Assembly (NCBI GenBank): GCA_018818125.1
Contig: JAHISQ010000173.1
Coordinates: 1-64,000 of the forward strand
From: Candidatus Rifleibacteriota bacterium
GTDB lineage: Bacteria; Muiribacteriota; Ozemobacteria; Ozemobacterales; Ozemobacteraceae
Reading direction: 5' to 3'
Length of the DNA: 64,000 nucleotides
A model generated the notes under the pieces. That model saw only the letters and a list, made by a program, of their open reading frames with translations, was not told the origin of the DNA and did no database searches. The first letter of the stretch is position 1. Every line of letters begins with the position of its first letter. This document shows positions 33,137 through 43,100 of the stretch, piece by piece. The position numbers were made by a program, and so were the translations under genes.

Positions 33137-34465
33137 ATGGAGCTTCTAGAAATTATAAAACTGATCCGCACCCAAAAACCCGCGCTGGTGCAACATGCAC
33201 TCACAGTCTGGGAAAAAGACCACCCAAATCAGCCTGAACCCCTTATAGAAACAATAAAATTCGCAGATGCTGCCCTGATCGGCCCCGCGCTAAAGCTTGC
33301 GGCCAGGTATCATCCAGTTGCCTGCGCACCCTTTATCACGCAGTTGTTCACCAACACTGATTCAAAAGTTCGCAGGCTCGCTGTCCAGGCAATCAATGAG
33401 AAAATGACAGCCACTTGCCAGGAAGCTTTGATCGACCTGCTGGCCAAAGAAACCGACGTATTTGTGCTGGCCTCAGCCATGAATGCTGCTGCGAAACTGC
33501 ATCTAGACGTAGTTCACCTGAAACCATGCCTTAAACACACCGATATAAGAGTCAGAGCAAATGCCGTAAGAGCGGCGGCGGTATGTAGCCCGCAGCAGAT
33601 ACAGGAAATGCTCGAACCCATGCTGCAGGATAAAGCTCTGAGAGTACAAAACGAAGCTCTCAAGTCTCTGGCTCAATTCATTCCCGAAGACGAGCTCGAA
33701 AAGCTTGTTTACAAGCGCCTGCAATCAGAAAACGCTTCCACCAGAGCTGCCACCGCTTTCATTACTGGTGAATTACCACTTTCGATGCGTCTTGTTTTTC
33801 TCATGGAAGCTTTGAAAGATAAAGATGCGAGAGTGGTAAGCAATGCCGCCCGATCATTGTGCAGAATTCATGACCCACTCGGTGTCGAGGCAGTTGTTGC
33901 TACTTATCTTCATACAGCAGAGCAGCATCTGGCAAACACTCTGCTTCGACAGTTAAAGCCGGAGGACCGAGGCATAATCGTTGAACAGGCAGAAAAAATC
34001 GGTAAACCCGGCAGAATTTCGGCGACTCAACTGAGCAGAATTGTAGCTGCAGCGGAGTTTTTTAGCGATTGGGAACCACTTCTCCCCTGGCTGATGGCAG
34101 CAGTAGATCGTGACGAAAGCGAGGTTCGGCTGCAGGCTCTACGTGTTGTCTACCTCAGGCTTGATTTTTTTCGCAGCAATATAGAAAGAATGCTGGAAAA
34201 GGCACAGTTGAGCGGCAACAGCCCAGAGATTGCCATGGCTCACTTTATCAGATGGAAATCCGGCATCACCAGCGAGCTTGAAAAACTCAAACTGATGCTC
34301 TTCTCTGGCCGAAAAGACGATATAGCAGCTGTAAGCGATCTGTTGAAAACTGAAAACAGCATCCTGGCTCGACGACTTCTCGAAGAAGCCAGTAAACGCG
34401 GCATTTACATCGCCGACACTGCAAATACTCTACCAGAAAAGCCCATCAAGCTGCCAGAAAACTAG
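33137..34465 (+). CDS. HEAT-repeat protein, 442 aa
   Basis: An all-helical repeat protein, with repeat units such as SKVRRLAVQAINE, IRVRANAVRAAAV, LRVQNEALKSLAQ, ARVVSNAARSLCR and SEVRLQALRVVYL at about 30-35-residue spacing. No signal peptide or TM, so cytoplasmic. It is the last gene of the assembly operon (5 bases after GspF), which suggests a scaffold or regulator for the machine; a second HEAT protein starts at 63073. The exact partner is unknown. Confidence 0.85.
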   Translation: MELLEIIKLIRTQKPALVQHALTVWEKDHPNQPEPLIETIKFADAALIGPALKLAARYHPVACAPFITQLFTNTDSKVRRLAVQAINEKMTATCQEALIDLLAKETDVFVLASAMNAAAKLHLDVVHLKPCLKHTDIRVRANAVRAAAVCSPQQIQEMLEPMLQDKALRVQNEALKSLAQFIPEDELEKLVYKRLQSENASTRAATAFITGELPLSMRLVFLMEALKDKDARVVSNAARSLCRIHDPLGVEAVVATYLHTAEQHLANTLLRQLKPEDRGIIVEQAEKIGKPGRISATQLSRIVAAAEFFSDWEPLLPWLMAAVDRDESEVRLQALRVVYLRLDFFRSNIERMLEKAQLSGNSPEIAMAHFIRWKSGITSELEKLKLMLFSGRKDDIAAVSDLLKTENSILARRLLEEASKRGIYIADTANTLPEKPIKLPEN

Positions 34466-34472
34466 CGGCGAT

Positions 34473-34961
34473 TCACCACTCTTTGTAGGGTATGCCGTTG
34501 AGGCCAGTTGCCGGTAAAACGGTATCTGGGCAGCGAATATCAACGATAGTCATGGTAGCGTCAACAAATGCTGATACTGCGTCGGTGATGACAAGAATCT
34601 CTTCGCTGGTACCGTTACTGCCGGTCAACTGCCAGCGTATTTCTCCCGCCATCGGATTCAGCGCCAGGCGCCGCAGATAAAAACTGCCACCCGGTATCGG
34701 GCGTTTAGTATTGATCAACTCAGCTATGGTTTTTGGAAATCTTGGCTTTTCGAGCACTGGTATCGCCGGATTCTGATAAGAATCTTCAAAAAACTTGTCC
34801 AGTGCGGCCCGCATCTCTAGCAATGCATAGCGCATTCGCTCTTCTTTTTCGCGTTGGGAGACTATCTCGGCGGTATGAAAAGCCACCAGTGAACCCAGCA
34901 AAATCAGTGCCGATACAATAACAACTTCGACTAGAGTAAAACCGCTTTTTTGTCCGATCAC
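34473..34961 (-). CDS. Pseudopilin, GspH/minor type, 162 aa
   Basis: Prepilin site KSG|FTLVEVVIV with Glu at +5, then the hydrophobic helix and a globular domain with LRRLALNPMAGEIRW, a wording often found in GspG/GspH-like proteins. Starts with GTG at 34961, two bases after the stop of the upstream pseudopilin; no clear Shine-Dalgarno, so probably translationally coupled. It converges on the HEAT gene with 7 bases between stops. Confidence 0.82.
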   Translation of the reverse strand: MIGQKSGFTLVEVVIVSALILLGSLVAFHTAEIVSQREKEERMRYALLEMRAALDKFFEDSYQNPAIPVLEKPRFPKTIAELINTKRPIPGGSFYLRRLALNPMAGEIRWQLTGSNGTSEEILVITDAVSAFVDATMTIVDIRCPDTVLPATGLNGIPYKEW

Positions 34962-34963
34962 TA

Positions 34964-35683
34964 TTAAAAATCAATTTTGTCAGCTGTTTTGGCGGGAAAA
35001 ACATCTTCAGGTCGCCGGGAAACCGACAGCGCCCTAAAATCTTGAGCAACTACAGTTGATAACACACTAACAGTGCCTGTCGTGGGGAGGACACCACCAA
35101 ATTTGGCTCTAAACTGTGTATCGGAAATCTTCTGCACTGAAGTTGATGGTATAGGTCCAGCAGTCACAGTTACATCTGTGTTCCCGAGCGTGGATACTTT
35201 CCGAGAAAAGCTGACATCCATCGTGGTATCATTAATCCGACTAACACTGCTGACAAAGAAATCTGGTTTCCAGCTAACCATAATATCATCTTTACTGGGA
35301 TTTCTATCCTTAAGTGTATCATCAGTAGAGCTATCATCTTTCCCGTTAGGTCCCATGGAATAAACAACTCCAACAGAGCTGTCAATTTTATAATCATTTC
35401 CCCACGGGTCTACCGGGTTTTCCTGGTCTGAAAGCAATCTGTAATCCTGTAAATATTTGCCGATCAACGGCAATAAATCACTACCGACAAACATCTTGGG
35501 CTCAAGCTGGTCATACATTGCCAATGCCTTTTTAAAAGTCTGCAGATCTGCCCCAGCAGCAGTGATCTTAGACTGGCTGACATAATCCTGATAAAATGGT
35601 AATGCCAGAGCGACAAGAGCAGCGAGGATCCCCACTACAACCAGCAGTTCCAACAATGTAAAGCCTGATCTTGGTTTATTCAC
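34964..35683 (-). CDS. Major-type pseudopilin GspG-like with extra C-terminal domain
   Basis: Prepilin site SG|FTLLELLVVV with Glu at +5. The first 150 residues follow GspG: long helix, DPWGNDYKI and a calcium-loop-like GPNGKDDSSTDD. Unlike a usual GspG (about 140 aa) it continues for about 90 residues, from WKPDFFVSSVSRINDTTM to the end, in a beta-rich domain resembling bacterial Ig-like SbsA/Big_5 domains. Start is GTG at 35683 with a weak ribosome site. It is first in a two-pseudopilin operon. Confidence 0.85.
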   Translation of the reverse strand: MNKPRSGFTLLELLVVVGILAALVALALPFYQDYVSQSKITAAGADLQTFKKALAMYDQLEPKMFVGSDLLPLIGKYLQDYRLLSDQENPVDPWGNDYKIDSSVGVVYSMGPNGKDDSSTDDTLKDRNPSKDDIMVSWKPDFFVSSVSRINDTTMDVSFSRKVSTLGNTDVTVTAGPIPSTSVQKISDTQFRAKFGGVLPTTGTVSVLSTVVAQDFRALSVSRRPEDVFPAKTADKIDF

Positions 35684-36043
35684 TTTATATCTGTTAATAG
35701 GTTTCGACTACCTTCCGTCAACTGGCTTAAGGCAGATATAACTACCCGTCAACCCGCCTCGAAATATATCACTGCATTGGTAATCGGCACAGCCCTCTCA
35801 ATTAATTAGCATGTATAATAAATTATTTGCAGCAGATTATAACAACTGTTGCAACATTCCGCATAGCAAATTTATCTAATGAGCATTCGGTGCGCCCGAA
35901 TGTATTCGGTCTCATGCTCGTGCTCACATGAATAAGAGCAGACTCGAAGCCACAGAAAGAGCGCGAAATCAAACCCAATATGACACCGACAAACCTTGGT
36001 TATTAAGAAAACAAGAATATTTTTCACTGAGTAACTGCAGCGT
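35684..36043. other. Intergenic region between divergent pseudopilin genes
   Basis: No gene. A minus-strand TATAAT with extended TG (35841-35836) could drive the 34964 operon with a long leader of about 150 bases. A hairpin CATTCGG/CCGAATG lies at 35884-35902. The two stretches at 35715-35760 share TTGACGG and ATATCTGCC words on the minus strand, possibly a regulator's paired sites. Confidence 0.4.
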
Positions 36044-36073
36044 TTGAACTCTAACCCTGATTGGCTGTATTAT
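36044..36073 (+). promoter_or_regulatory. Promoter giving an apparently leaderless mRNA
   Basis: TTGAAC (36044-36049), 18-base spacer, TATTAT (36068-36073). With the -10 box ending at -7, +1 coincides with the A of the ATG at 36080, which lacks a Shine-Dalgarno. Confidence 0.45.
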
Positions 36074-36079
36074 GTATAT

Positions 36080-37006
36080 ATGAACAATAAAAACGGTTAC
36101 GTTCTGTTAGGTATGTTGCTGTTTTTTACCTTTCTCGGACTGTCGACTTCGATATCAGTTCTTGAGCAGGACACCCGCCTTAAACGCTTCAGTGAAGAAG
36201 ATCTTCGCCAGGATCTTGGCGCGATAAGACGCGGCATAGATCTTTATCGCTACAAATTCGGCATGAGCGATCTTTCTCCCCTTGAAATTGCTCTCAACAA
36301 CGGCGACATTGATCAGGTAATTGCAGAACTGACCAGTAAAAATTTCGTCAGATCCGGCGTCGCCAGCGGCTCGGTGCCATGGCGAAAAAATCTCAGAGGG
36401 TGGCGCATAATTAGCAATTACATTAAGAACCCGAGTTTTGAGATAGACAACGGATTGCTGCTGGTTGAAGTAGCAACAGCAACGACATGGCGCGGCAATT
36501 TCACCGCCAACGATGGTGTCCCAGATGGCTGGAATCTCACATCTGACGGAGCTGAGCAACTGGTCAAACTAGATGAAATCGCAACATATGTGCTCAGCTT
36601 CTGGGCCAGAGCCGTAACAACGACCAGTCGGGCCCGTGCACGAGTCAAGAAAATTTTCCCAGTAGAAGAAGGAATCGCAGCCAGCGATATAACCGCAGAT
36701 GCACAGGTCTGGAAAAGATATTTCGGCAATTTTCAGATTGACACGGTGCCGGCCGTGATCCGAGTTGAACTCGTTCAGGCTGGAGCCAGCAGCAGCGACA
36801 CCGTATACATCGATGGGCTGATGCTCGAAAAATGGAACCCGCCGCCAGGCACGCCACCAACCGTACCACCGTCACCATCAGCCTGGACACATGATTTTAC
36901 CATTACTCCCACAGCTACCGAAAGTGCCGTTCAAAAACGCCTGTTCAAGGAAATGATTCCAGATGGCGCCAACCCTGCCAGCTTTTCATGGTGGTTCCAA
37001 TGGTAA
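36080..37006 (+). CDS. Atypical pseudopilin-like protein with jelly-roll domain
   Basis: A 308-aa protein. The N-terminus NKNGYVLLGMLLFFTFLGLS has a pilin-like hydrophobic helix after Gly but no Glu at +5, as in GspK-type tip pseudopilins. A helix (LRQDLGAIRRGIDLYRYKFG) follows as in pseudopilins. From about residue 110 (NYIKNPSFEIDNG) to 260 (DTVYIDGLMLEKW) the pattern is that of a CBM4/9-like carbohydrate-binding jelly roll. The tail is Pro-rich and aromatic. ATG at 36080 is chosen because the frame upstream has no pilin-like content. Located between the pseudopilins and the giant protein gene. Confidence 0.65.
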   Translation: MNNKNGYVLLGMLLFFTFLGLSTSISVLEQDTRLKRFSEEDLRQDLGAIRRGIDLYRYKFGMSDLSPLEIALNNGDIDQVIAELTSKNFVRSGVASGSVPWRKNLRGWRIISNYIKNPSFEIDNGLLLVEVATATTWRGNFTANDGVPDGWNLTSDGAEQLVKLDEIATYVLSFWARAVTTTSRARARVKKIFPVEEGIAASDITADAQVWKRYFGNFQIDTVPAVIRVELVQAGASSSDTVYIDGLMLEKWNPPPGTPPTVPPSPSAWTHDFTITPTATESAVQKRLFKEMIPDGANPASFSWWFQW

Positions 37007-37007
37007 A

Positions 37008-37033
37008 GCAAACCTGTCAGCAGACAGGTTTGC
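37008..37033 (+). terminator. Hairpin between convergent genes
   Basis: A perfect 11-bp stem (GCAAACCTGTC / GACAGGTTTGC) with a 4-nt loop directly after the stop codon at 37006. There is no T-run, so it may act as a transcript-end stabiliser or weak terminator. Confidence 0.5.
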
Positions 37034-37196
37034 ATGCCGGCTTTTATCTTCGGCTGATCGGCGTTATTTGAAAAATCACCCGGGCCTCTATGACTGTGGT
37101 GTCCGAGTATCCTCCCACATCCCGTGGGGGACTGCAGATATCCTTCTTCTGTCAGCGACCAGTTGCGAAAGTTACAAATAATGCTTTCGAACTGGT

Positions 37197-40100
37197 TCAG
37201 GGCGTTACCAGCTTGAGAGAACTACCGCGATTGGCGTCCTGAGATATAGTGCGATCAACACCATATTTGTTCTGACCGGTATATTCGTCGTAGGTATCGA
37301 CCGGGTAAACGCTGTCATCGCGAGTGCCTGAGGCAACATTAGAATTGGAGAAATAGTCTATGCTTTGCGTCGCGCTACCAAGGTTTCCGACACCATCCTC
37401 AAATTTCATATACACAGTATTCGAGCCTACCACAGGAATAAGGGGCCAGCTGATCGAAGCCGGATCCCAATATTCAGAACCAGGATAAGCAGGGTTAGTC
37501 CAGGTTATCCAGCTTGAATTATCATTGCTGATATAAGCAGATTCGATGCCGCTGAGGTCATGCAGAGTTATTGTTATGTAGACCGTAGAAGTAGCTGTTG
37601 TGGTATCACCAAAGTCTTCGCCAGGCCGGCGGTTAATATAAAAGGCCTGAATCTGAGGGTCTGGCGGGCTCATATCGACTCTGATTCCGTCTGAATATGA
37701 ACCAATTGTGCTTTCCCAGCCAGCACGATCTTTAACCTTTATTCTAGCAAAATAAGTAAAGCCGTCTACGCCGCTGGCAAAGGTGTAAGGCGAACTTGTT
37801 CCACCAATGTATTCGTTTTTCACCAGATCAGAAAATGCAGCATCACGCGCAATCTCGAGATAAACATCAGTAACCTCCGAAATTGCGTCTGAATGGGTAT
37901 AACCAAAATCAATATTCTGGTCAGTCGAGACAACATAGTTCGGATCATTGCCTGGAACATTGTCGGTGGTTGCACCTGCTACCGGCGGCGTCAGATCTAT
38001 GCTGATTCCGTCGGTAGTAGAGGTAGCAGACCATTCGGAAATATTTCCAGCAACGTCTTCATATTTCGCGCGGGCGTAAATCGTGATGCCATCTACATCA
38101 GGAGCCGTGTATATATGTGCGCCAGTAGTATTATTCAACCAGCTTTCAGCCAATATAGTCGCAAAGGTATCCGAATCAGATATCTGCACATAAACGTTCT
38201 TTACTCCTGACTGGCCGTTGTCTGACAATGTGGTTGCAGTAAAATTAACATCCGTATCTCGGCTCCAGACGTGGTCAGGGTCATTGTTTAACAATGGAAT
38301 GTCATCGGTATAGTTAGTCGCAGTTGGCGGGTTTGAATCCTGAATCGAACTTACCGCTGCCGAATAACTGCTGATATTTCCGACCAGATCCTTTGCTCTG
38401 ACCCTGAAATAATAAGTCGTGCCGTGCACCAGATCAGTAAAATTGTAGATGTTCCCGGCCTGCCAGCCCGAAGAAAGCGACCCGGCAGGAAATGCAACAT
38501 CAGTTGCCAGTTGAAAGTCATAGGTAACCCCACCAGAGACCGTATCCACAACGGCCGAACAGGTCGCTAGATTGGCGGTGCCAGAAGAATAAGTCGGCTC
38601 AGCCGACATAACCGGCACAGGCGGTGCCAATGAATCCTGAATCGAACTTACCACAGCTGAATAACTGCTGATATTTCCGACCAGATCCTTTGCCCTGACT
38701 CTGAAATAGTAAGTCGCGCCATGCACCAGACCAGTAAAATCATAGCTATTAGCGGCCTGCCAGCCCGAAGACAACAACCCGACAGAGAATGCAGCGTCAG
38801 TTGCACACTGGAAATCATAGGCAACCCCGCCGGAGACAGGATCTACAACAACCAAACAGCTTGCCAGATTTGACGTTCCTGGTGTATATGCAGGCTCTGC
38901 CGTCATGGCCGGCACAGGCGGTGCCAATGAATCCTGAATCGAACTTACCGCAACTGAATAACTGCTGATATTTCCGATCAGATCCTTTGCCCTGACTCTA
39001 AAATAGTATGTCGTGCCATCCACCAGACCAGTAAAAGCATAACCGTTAGCTGCCTGCCAGTCCGAAGACACCAACCCGGCAGAGAATGCAACATCAGTTG
39101 CACTCTGGAAATCATAGGTAACCCCTCCAGACACAGGGTCTACAACAACCAAACAGCTTGCCAGGTTTGACGTTCCTGGTGAATATGCAGGCTCTACTGT
39201 CATTACCGGCACAGGTGGTGCCAATGAATCCTGAATTGAACTGACTGACGCCGAATAACTGCTGACATTTCCGACCAGATCCTTTGCTCTGACCCTGAAA
39301 TAATAGGTCGTGCCGTGCACCAGACCAGTAAAGTCATAGCTGATTCCGGCCTGCCAGTCTGAAGACAACAATCCGGCAGAGAATGCAGCATCTGTTGCAC
39401 GCTGAAAGTCATAGGTAACCCCTCCAGAGACCGTATCTACAACAATAGAACAGGTTGCCAGATTGGCGGTTCCCGAAGAATAGGCAGGTTCAGCCGACAT
39501 AATCGGCACCGGAGGTGTCAGCAGGTCTACGACAATGCCATTGCTGTAAGAGGGCGTGTAAGTGCCACCATTGTTATAAACTCTTACGTTAATGTAAAAA
39601 ATCTGGCCATGGGTCAGATTCAACCCGGTGGCAGAATAACTCAGCGCAAGCCCCACGCTGGTCCAGGCGACTACGTCAGTGGCGCCGGAGGCTGTACCGG
39701 CAGAGAATTCATAACGGTTAAGACCTGAATCCAGGTCTTGACTGGCTGTCCAGGTGGCCGATAATTTGGTTTTGTCTGCCGTATAATCACCCTCGTCGGT
39801 GATAAAGAACGGGTCGGGCGGAGTCGGATCACCACCCTTGATACCATCTGAATATCCGACCAATGACATGCTGCCGGCACCATTAACGGCGTAAACGCCG
39901 AAGTAATACTGAGTTATTCCGCTCAAGTCGAGCGTCAAACTCGCAAAAGTGTACTCGGTCACATTTCCAACATTAATCTCGGCCGCCACATCAGTCAGAC
40001 CCTGAGCTGTACCAACCCGGACCAGATAATATGTCACTCCTGTCTCCAGATCAGAACTTGACCAGGTGGCGTGTAACTTGTCAAGAAATGGCGAATACTC

Positions 40101-43100
40101 GCCGTCGTCAGTCACAACCGGGGTAGATGGCACTGTAGTGTCCACACAGGTCGTCGCCGAAAAAATTGCGGATTCGTTCAAGAGTGAGTCTCGATATTTA
40201 ACCTGAACGGTATGAGTCGCAAATGCTGTACTGACATTCCAGGTATAATTTGCAAACGGCTGCCATGCAGAAAAAGCACCACCATCAAACGCAAGCGCCA
40301 TCTGCGGCACCCCACTGCCGTCATTTGCAAACAGGTTGAGAGATAGCGTTGTAGTTGCGCTGAGCGGTGCTGGGGCAATGGTCACACCGCCAAGCGGCCC
40401 AGTTGTATCTAATATAATATCATCGGAGAAAACCCCAACATTACCTACTGTATCGCGATAGCGAACATAAACGACTTTACTACCGTCTCCAGCTGACATT
40501 GTCCAGCTTATAGATGTCGCATAGGACACCCAACCGCTCCAGGTGATGTTATCATTGCTGAATGACATGTCGGCAACGCCCTTGGCATCGCTGGCAGAAA
40601 GAGTCAGAGTAACCACCGGGTTAGCGGTTCGCAACGCAGCGCCATTGACCACGATAGTGCCAAGCGGCGGCGTGCGGTCAACTTCAACAGCGTCACTGAC
40701 CAGACTGTAGGCACCTATGTTGTCAGCACCATCAACAGTACGCACCCTGAAAGTAAATACCCCCTGCGGCAGATCTGCAGTCAGGAAATTCGCAGCCGTG
40801 CTGGTCGCCAAAAAGGTATAAGCGCCACCATTGAGACTATACTCAACACTGTAGGCCGCGATACCGGAATTACCAGGATCTGTCGAAGCAACCCATAAAA
40901 GATTGAACGCACCGTTGTTATTGAGCACGTTGTCAGGCATCGGCTTTCCTGGAGCAGTCGGCGGGTAGCGGTCAATAAACGTCAGCTGCTTGTTAACCAT
41001 ATGGCCGCCAATTTCAATTGTAATACTGGCAACGCCTGCGTTGCTCGAAGAAATTGAGAATGCAGCCTGCCCAGAAGAGGTTGTAACCTGATGCCAGTCA
41101 ATCAGAGCATAAGCGTCAGCTGGCGACAAAATGCCTAGACTACTGATTACATTTATGCAGGTTCCATTCGGAACCGGATCACCCGCGTTACCAATTACAG
41201 AAGTGGTACAGGTGGTGGAAGGGTTCGGAGTAGCCGGTTCAATGATCAGAGTTGTTGTGCCTAATGTGGCACTGAAAGCAGGAATCTGAACAAAATTTAC
41301 ACTGCTGTCAGTGCCACTGGCAAGTCCGAGCACAGTACGAACATTGGCAAGCCCTGTCGAAAGACCTGTTGCCTGCAGGCCAAAATAAAGCACACCGCTG
41401 GCATCTGCCGCCACCTGATGGCCATCGCCCGGAATACCGTTAGAATCTGCAGGGGTGAATGAGCCTCGGTTAGTCAGGGCTGTCACTTCGGTACCGACTT
41501 TGATCGGGTTGCCCTCTGTGGTAAGAATCGGGTCGGAAACATAATTCGCGGTATGAGGCGGATACAAACCAACATAAAGCTGCGTGCGTGAAGGCGTCAG
41601 CGTAAATGTGCCAAAAGCAGCCTCATAAATACTGCTCGCCGAAGAATATGTGCCTTGATTGAGCGCATTATCGATGAGCTTGAGAAATACTACGTAAGAA
41701 CCACCCTTTATTGCTGGTTGAACCGGAACTGCCGCAATCTTACTTATCCCATCATTACTCGGGAAGTTGGGGATCTCGTAACATATTGCGTAGGTAGCGC
41801 CATTCACAAGACTTGTGCCAGAAACATATTCGGCAGCGATTGTGTCAGCACTGTTAACAGTAATTTTTCCTTTAGTAACCGGGTATTCGAGTTTACCAGC
41901 TACCAGCTTGGCAAACCAGATTTCAGTATTCAGCGGCAGCGTGTTATTGACATGGTCAGTAGCTGTCGTATCAATGCCATAGACGGTAGTTGTCAGCGAT
42001 GTCGCTGCCGCTACGCCCTGCCCCAGATTCTTGTAAGGAAAAATCTGAGCGCGCGACGGATCCATGTTCGGCCCGCTACCAGATGAACCATCCGCCAGGT
42101 TCGGATCAAAAACAGTTGCATTAAAGCTGGGTAAGGAGTTGGTGACTTCGCCATCGCCCGGGTTAACTATCGTAGGAATTGGCGGTGTCTTATCAAGTTT
42201 AAAGGGATAAACATGAACAGCAGAATTCGCAGTTTGCCTTGCGCCATCGACCAGATTCAGCTCATAATTGTAAGTACCTTCTGCTGTCGGAGTTGACGCA
42301 GGCTCAAACCTGAAACCGTATGACATGTCACTTGTCGCATAGTCACTATAAAGTGTTCCTGCCAATGCTGTTCCACTTGCATTCTTAAAACTTATCGAAC
42401 TACCTGTGACGGTTATGTTAATGAAAGATAAATTAGAACCATCAGAGGTATCTCTGGCCTTAACTGAAATCTGGCTCGGAAAAGGCCTGGCATCCGCACC
42501 AGTCAAGGTGTTAAAACACGACTCCGTCGGATAAACGTCATAGGTTATCGGCGGCGTTGTATCGCCTTTTATCCAACGATAATAATAATATGCAACATTA
42601 CGCGGCTGCGTTGTCGAGTAATACCCGTTAGCAAAGGTTCTAACCTGAAAAACCTGTGTCCCAGATGGCGCAGTCATATTCAAAGGTATGATCGCCTGAG
42701 TATTGTTTGGCGAAACGTTTGCAGATGTAATCACTGCACCATCTGTAGCAACAAGTTCGATGCGCTGGTCAAAAAGCTCGGACGGAACCGTTACTCTTAC
42801 AAGAATATCGTTACTGTTATCAGTTATGATACAGTCGTGATGGCGTATTGCGCCGCCATCGGCGCCATACAGACTGGAATAAGCAAGCCATACCGGGTAA
42901 ACAATCGCAGTATTGCCGGCATTTACAAATTCTACGGCGGTTGGAGGACTCGGAGCCGCATTAGCAGAGTTCACGTTAAATTTTATATTAAAGTAATTGC
43001 GGCATATTGCCCAGTCCTGGTCAACCAGCTTTTCAGACGTTATTCCATTTACCATTGTTCTGAATGGAAATCTGAATGACTTATAATTACTCAGTCCGTC

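Noticed and set aside
38333..39520. Regular spacing that could suggest a CRISPR or satellite array
   Set aside because: Units are about 295 bases, in frame, and encode FN3-like domains; there are no short repeats with unique spacers.
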